The notes under the pieces are model-generated. The model searched no databases. It was given only the letters and a program-made list of their open reading frames with translations, and was not told the DNA's origin. Below are positions 55,701 to 62,451 of a stretch of DNA of 64,000 bases, piece after piece (position 1 is the stretch's first letter; every line of letters begins with the position of its first letter). The stretch lies in contig CAMBDS010000003.1 of assembly GCA_945865405.1 (NCBI GenBank), positions 76,374-140,373 of the forward strand, written 5' to 3'. Source of the DNA: Caldithrix abyssi DSM 13497 (GTDB lineage: Bacteria > Electryoneota > AABM5-125-24 > Hatepunaeales > Hatepunaeaceae). Position numbers and translations under genes: made by a program.

Positions 55701-55877
55701 GCATATATCCAACCCGGCCCGTTGAAGCCTTTCAAGTTGGGAAATATCAGTGAGTGCTACCTGAACAAGTTGTGAGGCAAAGGCGGGTGCGATGGCGAGC
55801 ACGAAGGAGAGGCAGAGAGCAGGAAGACATCGCGAGATTCGCTTAATCGTGTAGCGTTGCTGTATTTGAACAAACAT
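52722..55877 (-). CDS. secreted zinc carboxypeptidase (M14) with sorting domain
   Basis: A 1051-residue exported peptidase. The signal peptide ends near ASQL. The M14 domain (about 110-405) has the zinc ligands His173-x-x-Glu176 (LIHCREVVTS) and His305 (FFHSYSNLCLY), substrate-binding NRNF in GVDLNRNFGAHWG, and catalytic Glu376 (LAFTLEVG). A fibronectin-like region and several beta-sandwich segments follow. The tail is the NPFN module: SSNPNPFNGRANLRM, ILDSVGRLVQ, CPNGIYFAKLSAG. It probably digests peptides at the cell surface. All catalytic residues are present. Confidence 0.93.
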   Translation of the reverse strand: MFVQIQQRYTIKRISRCLPALCLSFVLAIAPAFASQLVQVALTDISQLERLQRAGLDICYYSDGGLAEVVLMNQDDRARLNRTGLPYFVTLENIEAFNRSRLSPGRDDMGGFRTFDEIVEEMNRLHEAYPDIIGAPVEIGQSIEERPIWAIKVSDNPDDEEDEPEALFTSLIHCREVVTSYVLFGVIEHLVEGYGNDERLTRLVDERQSWFIPVVNPDGYVFNEEDNPDGGGMWRKNRRRNGGQGGIGVDLNRNFGAHWGYDNVGSSPTGSSETYRGTEAFSEPETQGIRDFVSAHRFKASIFFHSYSNLCLYPYGYDVLQPPDRSVFSALSKRMIANNRYLPGTGWEVIYRTNGDSDDWLYSDDDHDPILAFTLEVGTRDDYFWPPLDRVAPLVAENIEAVLTLIEYADSPNRVLPPKSPQITHASITRDGGLRLRWESPEDEHNQPVSYDIEGRLPGASVVDGGAPDQTRWVNTNFNMSQAERHSGTHSYRAALQSPMSTMTLAEPIVAPDTLKAWLSYNLRSNRSHCIALEASMDGDTWEPLPGNRTQDVVANQRSIGPGIYGISGGWQENYWLLGDYAGKVIKLRFRYYSFNIFPNPPNSEFCYIDDISPMPTYSRIDAIAENVEESGWDGRIENHEQNLFYAVIAKDADGEESFFSIPIPAEERIDQLVLRCVVGWNLVSAPFQAPDPSPLEIFSSWLERESLYMMKDGWGRFFLPQFNYNQIREWSPFAGYYIKMSSADTLVFPGERIPVNSPLPVLDGWNVIGYLPFEPLAVEVALNDIANNLILAKNGYGEFWLVEEGFSNMRVIEPGAALSIKMSESDTLTYPDLPRFAPNFISETASPIEGFIPETPFNMSLLLALPPNNSESSIRLYDREGNYCGGVFVDAGDRRVGLAAWQEDKLGGVGYAEGEPLRAYWHSNDGVESKLEFIGTNRKPIFKTDEFERLEVEMKSSPVPLEMTLSSNPNPFNGRANLRMTISDPADLTLKILDSVGRLVQQFQLGAQKPGVVNFGWDASNCPNGIYFAKLSAGSERFFRTASIKMVLVK

Positions 55878-55926
55878 TTTTCACTCGCTTATTAGGAAAA
55901 TCGGATGGTAAGTGGCAAACGCCCAC

Positions 55927-56424
55927 CTAACCCATTCCAATCCATTCGATTGATACTCCGGTTTCCATCTGCAATAATAGATTCAGTTGCGCAGTATGGT
56001 GCTGAATGTGTCGAATGTTATAAAGTTGCAATTCCAGCTTATTAAATGGGAGCCAATCAAAGCCGGAAGAATCGCTCAACTCAATTCCTTCGATACTATC
56101 ATCCAAGATAGAATGGATATAGAGTATATAACGTAAGATATGTTCTTTTGAACAAGGTGCACTGATGTTCGGTTTTTTATCGCTTTCCCAAGGGAAATTG
56201 CCTAAATATTGATACTCAGGAATGTACTGCGGCGATGGTTGATAACTTCGCTCGTCAGATGAAAGGTAAAAATCAGTATAAAACAATACGTGGTAACTGA
56301 TATGCCAAAATCTATTTTTGTATTTATCGTTGTCCCATAATTCTGCTGGACAAGCTTCAACCGATCGAGCCAGCATCTCAAGCGAGGCATGATATTGAGA
56401 AAGTATGGAAGGTAATGGATTCAA
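55927..56424 (-). CDS. DinB-superfamily protein
   Basis: A 165-residue protein starting at TTG (MNPLPSILSQYHASLEMLARSV). It resembles the DinB fold: helices with RFWHISYHVLFYTDFYL in the second, and NIRHIQHHTAQLNLLLQ in the fourth, giving the His triad. Its base composition is more AT-rich than that of the neighbouring Lon and carboxypeptidase genes, which may indicate separate origin. It lies 29 bases upstream of the Lon stop. Substrate and metal are unknown. Confidence 0.75.
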   Translation of the reverse strand: MNPLPSILSQYHASLEMLARSVEACPAELWDNDKYKNRFWHISYHVLFYTDFYLSSDERSYQPSPQYIPEYQYLGNFPWESDKKPNISAPCSKEHILRYILYIHSILDDSIEGIELSDSSGFDWLPFNKLELQLYNIRHIQHHTAQLNLLLQMETGVSIEWIGMG

Positions 56425-56453
56425 AATTTACTCTCCACAAAATATTGATGGAT

Positions 56454-58883
56454 TTACCGAACTGTCAATACAGAACTTTTTTCTTTACGGCTACCCTTTC
56501 GTGGTCTTGCAACTTCCGCCACGGGCAGGTAAAGCATGATGTCAAGAACCTGATCGACGGTTTTCACCGGAATAATTTCGAGAGGTTCTTTGACAGCTTC
56601 AGGAACTTCCGCCAATTCCTTGCGATTACGCTCTGGAATGATAACAGTCTTGATCCCGGCACGGACTGCAGCCATGAGCTTTTCACGCAAACCGCCAATC
56701 GGCAGAACGTCGCCGCGCAGATTGATCTCCCCGGTCATCGCAATATCACCGCGAGCAGGCTTGCGAGAAAATGCCGATGCAAGCACAGTTGCCATCGTCA
56801 CACCGGCTGAAGGACCATCTTTGGGGACGGCACCTTCCGGGATATGAACGTGAACTTCGTACTTCAGGAAGATGTCAGAGTCGAACCCGAGCCGCTCAGC
56901 ACGCGCTCTGACGACAGTCAAAGCTGCTTTGGCAGATTCTTGCATCACGTTACCGAGTTGACCGGTCAGGGTAAGCGTCCCCTTGCCCTTCATCGTCTCG
57001 GCTTCGATAACGAGGATATCGCCGCCAGTCGCTGTCCAGGCAAGCCCGACAGCACTTCCAACCCGCGCTATCCCATCTACGGCCGGTTCCTCATAAGGGG
57101 CAACGCCCAACATAGAAATCGCTTTGGCGGCGTCGATGATAAAGGGTCGGGCAAGGTCTTGGTTCTCCATCAATTGTCGAACAGCCTTGCGGATAAGCTT
57201 GGCAATTGCCCGCTCTAACTCGCGGACTCCGGCTTCACGTGTGTATCGCTCGATCGTGATGTTGATCGCAGGGTCGGTGATCGAGATATCGGTCACTTTC
57301 AAGCCACATTCAGCCAACTGTTTCGGAACAAGGAACCTTCGCGCAATCTCGAATTTTTCCTGATGCAGGTAGCCAGGCAACTCGATGATCTCCATACGAT
57401 CTTGAAGAGGCCACGGGATACCGTCGCGATTGTTGGCGGTGGTCAGGAAGAGAACTTGCGAGAGATCGTAGTCAACTTCAAGATAGTGATCTGAAAACTG
57501 ATGATTGTGTTCGCTGTCAAGAACTTCCAACAGTGCCGAAGATGGGTCGCCACGGAAATCGTTTGACATCTTGTCGATCTCATCGAGTAAGAATACCGGG
57601 TTGACCGTACCGGCTTTCTTCATCGATTGAACAACACGCCCTGGCAATGCGCCGATATAGGTTCTGCGGTGGCCTCGAATTTCTGCTTCGTCCCTCACCC
57701 CACCCAACGAAACGCGGACAAACTGCCTGCCCAACGACTTCGCGACAGACTTCCCCAATGAAGTCTTGCCGACTCCGGGAGGACCAATCAGGCAGAGGAT
57801 CGGGCCTTTCATTTTTCCGGCAGTTGCAAGCACCGCAAGGTGCTCAAGGATGCGCTCCTTCGGCTTTTCCAAACCGTAATGGTCGTCATCGAGGATGTTG
57901 CTCGCCGCAGCAATATCCCGGTTATCTTCGCTTGCATGGTGCCACGGGACGCCGATCAACCAGTCGAGGTAGGAGCGGATAACGGTTGCCTCTGGCGACA
58001 TCATCGAGGTAATTTCGAGCCGTTTCAGCTCTTCCTCAGCCTTCAGGCGAGCCTCTTTCGGCATTTTTGCCTTCTTGATCTTCCGACGATATTCTATGAC
58101 GTCGGAAAGATCATCCTCGCCCTCTTCGCCAAGCTCCTTTTTGATGGTTCTAAGCTGCTCTTGAAGGTAATAATTCCGCTGTGATTTGGATATCTTTTCG
58201 CGAACTTTACCTTCGATGTTCTGCTCGAGATTGAGTATCTCTATTTCGCGTACCAGCTCTTTCGCCAGCATCACCAACAGATTATAGACCGACTCAGTCT
58301 CCAGCATCGCTTGCTTCTGAGCCGTTGTCCGACTCAGATGCATAATCACGAAGTCAGCAAGCCTTCTGGGCCCAAGAAAATTCTCTACCGCAACCGCGAC
58401 TTCGTCAGGTATCTGGCGATTGAGCGTTACGAAATCCTTGAATATCTGAACAATATGGCGACGGGCGGCCTCAACCTCGGAATCTCCGGCAATCTCATCC
58501 TTCATCACAGTAACAGCCGCCATAAGCTGCTGACCGGATCGATGGTAGCGAGTGACCTTTATGCGAACCAAGCCCTCAAGAAGCACTTTGGCGAGGCCGT
58601 TGGGCAACTTCATCATCTGTGCCACCCTGCCAACAACTCCAACCCGGTACATGTCGGCCGGGCCTGGCTCTTCGGTAGTGGCATCTTTCTGGGCGATCAG
58701 GGCAATCAGCCGGTCGCCCTGAAGGGCAGCCTCGACCGATTGCACCGTGCCAGCACGACCGACGACCAGAGGGATCACGGTGTGCGGAAAGATTACGAAA
58801 TCACGAAGCGGCATCACCGGCAATACAGCCGGTACTATCAACTCGCTGTCAGGGACTGGAAAGAGATTCTTTTTTTTCGCCAT
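56454..58883 (-). CDS. lon: ATP-dependent Lon protease
   Basis: An 809-residue LonA, full length. The N-terminal substrate-recognition domain (LPVMPLRDFVIFPHTVIPLVVGR), coiled linker, AAA+ domain (Walker A LIGPPGVGKTSLGKS, Walker B VFLLDEIDKM) and C-terminal protease with Ser (PKDGPSAGVTMATVLAS) and the usual Lys all appear. It is a hexameric cytoplasmic protease for damaged and regulatory proteins. The promoter region (58884-58978) is short, shared with the tRNA on the same strand, and no heat-shock element is recognised. Start: ATG with the typical MAKKK. Confidence 0.98.
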   Translation of the reverse strand: MAKKKNLFPVPDSELIVPAVLPVMPLRDFVIFPHTVIPLVVGRAGTVQSVEAALQGDRLIALIAQKDATTEEPGPADMYRVGVVGRVAQMMKLPNGLAKVLLEGLVRIKVTRYHRSGQQLMAAVTVMKDEIAGDSEVEAARRHIVQIFKDFVTLNRQIPDEVAVAVENFLGPRRLADFVIMHLSRTTAQKQAMLETESVYNLLVMLAKELVREIEILNLEQNIEGKVREKISKSQRNYYLQEQLRTIKKELGEEGEDDLSDVIEYRRKIKKAKMPKEARLKAEEELKRLEITSMMSPEATVIRSYLDWLIGVPWHHASEDNRDIAAASNILDDDHYGLEKPKERILEHLAVLATAGKMKGPILCLIGPPGVGKTSLGKSVAKSLGRQFVRVSLGGVRDEAEIRGHRRTYIGALPGRVVQSMKKAGTVNPVFLLDEIDKMSNDFRGDPSSALLEVLDSEHNHQFSDHYLEVDYDLSQVLFLTTANNRDGIPWPLQDRMEIIELPGYLHQEKFEIARRFLVPKQLAECGLKVTDISITDPAINITIERYTREAGVRELERAIAKLIRKAVRQLMENQDLARPFIIDAAKAISMLGVAPYEEPAVDGIARVGSAVGLAWTATGGDILVIEAETMKGKGTLTLTGQLGNVMQESAKAALTVVRARAERLGFDSDIFLKYEVHVHIPEGAVPKDGPSAGVTMATVLASAFSRKPARGDIAMTGEINLRGDVLPIGGLREKLMAAVRAGIKTVIIPERNRKELAEVPEAVKEPLEIIPVKTVDQVLDIMLYLPVAEVARPRKGSRKEKSSVLTVR

Positions 58884-58978
58884 GTTCCAATTCAGAGGTG
58901 TCTATCTTCTTAAAGGCTATCCCGAAACACTGCGTAAGCCCTCGAGATATTGCTAAATTCGGCCTGATGAATACTGTG

Positions 58979-59052
58979 CGCGCCTGCCGCGAATCGAACG
59001 CGGAACCTACAGCTTAGAAGGCTGTTGCTCTATCCGATTGAGCTACAGGCGC
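58979..59052 (-). tRNA. tRNA-Arg (anticodon UCU)
   Basis: The minus-strand cloverleaf has acceptor stem GCGCCTG/CAGGCGC, the D-loop AGCTCAATCGGATAGAGC, the anticodon arm ACAGC-CTTCTAA-GCTGT giving anticodon TCT, and the T arm with GTTCGATTC. The 3' CCA is not encoded. It lies just upstream of lon. Confidence 0.95.
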
Positions 59053-59127
59053 TGATAAAAAATCGCTTGACAAAACGGATAAGCGACGTTATATTATATG
59101 AAATATACTATTCTAATGTGCAGATAA

Positions 59128-59370
59128 ATGTCCCCCCGAAATCTCAGACGGATCGGCCACTCTCACTCAAGAAAAAGCCATCCATCCCAAATCCAGTTCG
59201 ACTTCTACTCCAGCGCAGTGGCGTTATCAACCAGCCCTGTCGAAGCCTCGCGTGTCTGGTTCGAGACCGAGTATGACCTTTCCTGCCCTCAGTGCGGCGA
59301 GACAGGGTTCGTCTTCGCCTGTGGCCATCGCTGCCGTTCGTGTGGCTTCAAGGTCGCCTGTGACGACTAA
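59128..59370 (+). CDS. small zinc-ribbon protein
   Basis: An 80-residue protein whose second half is Cys-rich: LSCPQCGETGFVFACGHRCRSCGFKVACDD, two CxxC pairs with further Cys/His. It has the shape of a zinc ribbon or rubredoxin-like knuckle used in nucleic-acid or protein contacts. The first half is basic and less conserved-looking, so the true start may be later. No family is recognised. It is the only plus-strand gene in this stretch and its 3' end overlaps the minus-strand neighbour's stop. Confidence 0.6.
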   Translation: MSPRNLRRIGHSHSRKSHPSQIQFDFYSSAVALSTSPVEASRVWFETEYDLSCPQCGETGFVFACGHRCRSCGFKVACDD

Positions 59371-60137
59371 CTTGACGTCGCCAAAAGTTTCAGCCATTCC
59401 TGTGACGGCTGGTATAGCTTAACCCCTCCCGCCCACCTTTGCCCCAACCCCCAAAATTCCATAGTCTCTATGAAGCGATCATGTCCTGATAGTCCTTCGA
59501 TTTGAAACACTTCCTGCTTGCCATCGATCCTCGACAGGGCTTCTTGCCAGTCTTTTGAGACAGTCCCGTCATCTTCCCTGATCGCATCGATAGCACGCAC
59601 AGCGACAAGCTCAGGTCTTACTGTTTCACGCCCATCGTCGGAGAGGTACGCAACACCCGCTTGCCTTGACCATCGCCACTTTTCGATGCGAATGGTTTTG
59701 CCATAGTCCAGATTGATCCGCTGCAACAGTCGTAATTCGGCTGGAGTGAGCCTGATGAATGAGGTTCCAATGCCCATCTCCCGACACAATCGATCCGCTT
59801 CAGACGAGAGCCTAACCCCGTCCAAGCAATCCCAGCGTGACTGAAGAAAGCCTCGAATTTCATCCAACAGTGCTTCGTTCCTGCTAATCTCAATAGCAAC
59901 GAGGCGAATAGGTTCCGAAGTGACCGTTTCCCCCCACCAGCCAAAAAGAGCATTGCCCGCCCAAACCTTATTCCACCCGCACCCAATGTGTGCTAACTCC
60001 TTGCGGACGATTTCGAACGCTTGAACGGCGTTCTGAAAGCGGAATGATTGCTTAAGTTCACTCCTCAGAGCTTCGGAAATAAAGTTCTGTTTGACTGTCT
60101 TGTCAACAATTGCCACGGCAGCTTCCTGCCAGTTCAC
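59367..60137 (-). CDS. hypothetical protein coupled to acpS
   Basis: A 256-residue soluble-looking protein starting at GTG, which overlaps the acpS stop (GTGA). It shows a mixed helical-strand pattern with a Trp-rich motif (FGWWGETV, WGLGQRWAGGVKLY) and no recognised family. Its position in an operon with acpS suggests some link to fatty-acid or polyketide acyl carrier use, but this is only context. Confidence 0.75.
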   Translation of the reverse strand: MNWQEAAVAIVDKTVKQNFISEALRSELKQSFRFQNAVQAFEIVRKELAHIGCGWNKVWAGNALFGWWGETVTSEPIRLVAIEISRNEALLDEIRGFLQSRWDCLDGVRLSSEADRLCREMGIGTSFIRLTPAELRLLQRINLDYGKTIRIEKWRWSRQAGVAYLSDDGRETVRPELVAVRAIDAIREDDGTVSKDWQEALSRIDGKQEVFQIEGLSGHDRFIETMEFWGLGQRWAGGVKLYQPSQEWLKLLATSS

Positions 60138-60541
60138 GAAGGCTCCCTGGATACTCCAAGCGCCACAACAACCGCCGCTGTTACACCCGCATCGTGAGTC
60201 ATGCTGACGGTGGTGCTAAACCAACCGAGTGACGCCGCTTGCGCCGCAGCTCGTCCGTTCAGGCGAAGCATCGGCTTGCCGGTTATCGCGTGAAGAATCT
60301 CCATCTCCTTCCAGCCAAGACCTCGCAACCCCAACCCCAAAGCCTTCGATGTGGCCTCTTTGCAAGCTATCAATCCAGCCATCCGTTCGACCCGACCGCG
60401 CAACTGCTTTTGCTCAGCAAGTGTGAAGAACCTGCGCATGAACCGGTCACCCCACCTTTCGAGCATTCGTGCGACACGGACAGTCTCGACGATATCGATC
60501 CCGACTTCGACAGTGAAGGGTACTATTGGGGGAATGCTCAA
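60134..60541 (-). CDS. acpS: holo-[acyl-carrier-protein] synthase
   Basis: A 135-residue 4'-phosphopantetheinyl transferase. It has the N-terminal VGIDIVETVRVARML with the Mg-binding Asp, RRFFTLAEQ, and LIACKEATSKALGLGLRGLGWKEMEIL with the catalytic Glu, followed by SMTHDAG. It transfers phosphopantetheine from CoA to the acyl carrier protein. The start codon is TTG. It is the first gene of a two-gene overlap with the hypothetical protein downstream and is preceded by 4 bases after the lipoprotein stop. Confidence 0.93.
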   Translation of the reverse strand: MSIPPIVPFTVEVGIDIVETVRVARMLERWGDRFMRRFFTLAEQKQLRGRVERMAGLIACKEATSKALGLGLRGLGWKEMEILHAITGKPMLRLNGRAAAQAASLGWFSTTVSMTHDAGVTAAVVVALGVSREPS

Positions 60542-60545
60542 GCCT

Positions 60546-61316
60546 TTAGTTGCCAGTCAGCACTGTGCCGCGCTTAACTCCGGCTTTGTTGCCGAGTGAA
60601 GCGGTGGCAATCGCGACGATCTTCCCCTCTCTGCCATCGATTGTAATCTCCCAGCCCTCCCGGTTGCGCACGCCAACCTCAGGGTAAGCACTCTGGATCT
60701 CCAGAATTGTTGGAAATTTTCCAAATTCCGTAAAGTATCGATTGCCCAAAGCACCCATTTCAGGAAGTGACGCGACGACGCTCTCCAGCTCTTCATATCG
60801 GCGTGAGAGGATGATATCATGGGCGCGGAGACGGCCGGCAGTATTCGAGTCGTGCCCGATCGCACAATTGATAAAGAGCCGCCCGGCGTCGCCAGAGGAA
60901 TTAAGAAACTCCAACCCTCGTTGCCAAGCAAGCCCGACGACATCAGTGGTCGTCGATGGATCGTACAAGACTGCGCTGTCGAGGAGCGCGACTGCATCGC
61001 TGGCTCTGATCTTCTCTCGAGCCGCTATCCTGCCTGACCTCAACAGAACCGTCGCTGCCTGAATGCGACCATCGTCACCAGATCCGGCAATCCTGTCGAT
61101 CTGCTTGAAGCCTTCGGTCATGTTGGTTTCGGCGAAATATGATATGGCAAGCAGGGAAAGGCTTTCGATATCGGTCGAATCGATCTCCTGGCTGTTCAAG
61201 AGTTCGAGCGCTCCAGCATACTCGTGGCTGTTGACCAGTTGCTGGACGTTCTCAAGCGGAGTTGTCCGGCATGCAGTAAACATCATCGCCACCAGCCATA
61301 GTAGGCTTACCTTCAT
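60546..61316 (-). CDS. lipoprotein of unknown function, TPR-like helices
   Basis: About 256 residues from ATG 61316. MKVSLLWLVAMMFTACRTT gives a lipobox (FTAC). The rest is helical (NSHEYAGALELLNSQ, ISYFAETNMTEGFKQID, RGLEFLNSSGDAGRL), consistent with TPR-like packing, ending with a strand-rich segment (EGWEITIDGREGKIVAIA). The upstream in-frame ATG at 61355 lies inside argF and would spoil the signal peptide. Function is unknown. It stands between argF and acpS. Confidence 0.7.
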   Translation of the reverse strand: MKVSLLWLVAMMFTACRTTPLENVQQLVNSHEYAGALELLNSQEIDSTDIESLSLLAISYFAETNMTEGFKQIDRIAGSGDDGRIQAATVLLRSGRIAAREKIRASDAVALLDSAVLYDPSTTTDVVGLAWQRGLEFLNSSGDAGRLFINCAIGHDSNTAGRLRAHDIILSRRYEELESVVASLPEMGALGNRYFTEFGKFPTILEIQSAYPEVGVRNREGWEITIDGREGKIVAIATASLGNKAGVKRGTVLTGN

Positions 61317-61333
61317 CCTCACTCTTATCCCTG

Positions 61334-62257
61334 TCAGATTGCTCCCATGCACCACATCATAATGCTCTTCTGTCCGTGCAAACGGTTTTCAGCTTCGTCG
61401 AATACGACTGAATTCTTATGCTCCATCATCTCGTCGGTAATCTCCCGGCCCCTTTCGGCAGGTAGGCAGTGCATAATCAGGCACTCTTTTTTGGCGTGGG
61501 ACATCAGTCCGGCATTGATCTGATAGGGCACCAAAAGCGACGCGCGTTCATCGGCTTTGTCCTTTTCGCCCATCGAAGCCCAGACATCGGTGTACACTAC
61601 GTCTGCATTCTTAACAGCCGCAATCGGGTCCGAGGTGACCGTCACTTTGCCCTTGCCACCCTTCATAACGTCCGCGATAAATTCCTTGCCCGGATCTGTC
61701 TCTGGTCTCGTCCCGACCCAGAGGTCAATATCGAGCAATCTGGCGGCTTCGATCCACGAGCGCGTCATATTGTTTCCGTCACCGAGGTAGGTGATTTTCA
61801 ACCCTTCGACGGTACCAAGCTTCTCCTTGATCGTCATCAGATCGCAGAAGACCTGACAGGGGTGGAGCAGATCGGTCAGGGCGTTGATCACGGGTGCATC
61901 CGACCACTGCGCAAGTTCGACAATGTCGGACTGCTTGAAGGTCCTGATGACGACCAGATCGACGTATCGGGAGATCACCCGCGCAACGTCGGCGATAGTT
62001 TCACGCTTGCCAAGCTCAATCTCTTTGTCGGTGATAAAGAACCCGGTTCCCCCCAACTGCCTTACTCCAACTTCAAACGAGATGCGAGTCCTGAGCGAAG
62101 GCTTATGAAAGATCAGTGCTGCTGATTTGCCAAATAATGGCTGTGGGCAGACGCCAGCCCGTGTCTGGTCTTTAAGTCGAATCGAGTGGTCGATCAGGTG
62201 CAGGTAATCAGCGCGGGATAAATCCGCGAAGCTGAGGAAGTCTCGCTTCGTTGTCAT
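61334..62257 (-). CDS. argF: ornithine carbamoyltransferase
   Basis: A 307-residue enzyme making citrulline from ornithine and carbamoyl phosphate. The carbamoyl-phosphate loop is KPSLRTRISFEVG (Leu for the more usual Thr of STRTR, seen in some bacteria). LHPCQ, the catalytic HCLPA and the ornithine loop VWASMGEK are present. The length is normal. It uses the carbamoyl phosphate made by the carAB products encoded 45 kb away. No other arginine gene is adjacent. Confidence 0.95.
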   Translation of the reverse strand: MTTKRDFLSFADLSRADYLHLIDHSIRLKDQTRAGVCPQPLFGKSAALIFHKPSLRTRISFEVGVRQLGGTGFFITDKEIELGKRETIADVARVISRYVDLVVIRTFKQSDIVELAQWSDAPVINALTDLLHPCQVFCDLMTIKEKLGTVEGLKITYLGDGNNMTRSWIEAARLLDIDLWVGTRPETDPGKEFIADVMKGGKGKVTVTSDPIAAVKNADVVYTDVWASMGEKDKADERASLLVPYQINAGLMSHAKKECLIMHCLPAERGREITDEMMEHKNSVVFDEAENRLHGQKSIMMWCMGAI

Positions 62258-62391
62258 TTTAGATCCATTTTAATTGTGATTTTGACTAATCAACTAATAT
62301 TAGCCAAATATTTAATATAGTATCTTAAGAGACAGAAATAGAGTGCTGAACGACGGTTCAACCAACTTCAACTTAAATTTCACATAAACAG

Positions 62392-62422
62392 ATGGAGGGC
62401 GGGATGTAATCCCGCCCTCCAT
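62392..62422. repeat. perfect REP-like palindrome
   Basis: ATGGAGGGCGGGAT / ATCCCGCCCTCCAT with GTA centre. It is a variant of the GGAG-foot hairpins and lies right after the end of the next secreted gene, where it may also terminate transcription. The rest of 62258-62391 is AT-rich with nothing recognised. Confidence 0.75.
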
Positions 62423-62451
62423 GGATTCGATCACAATCAACAGACAACGAC

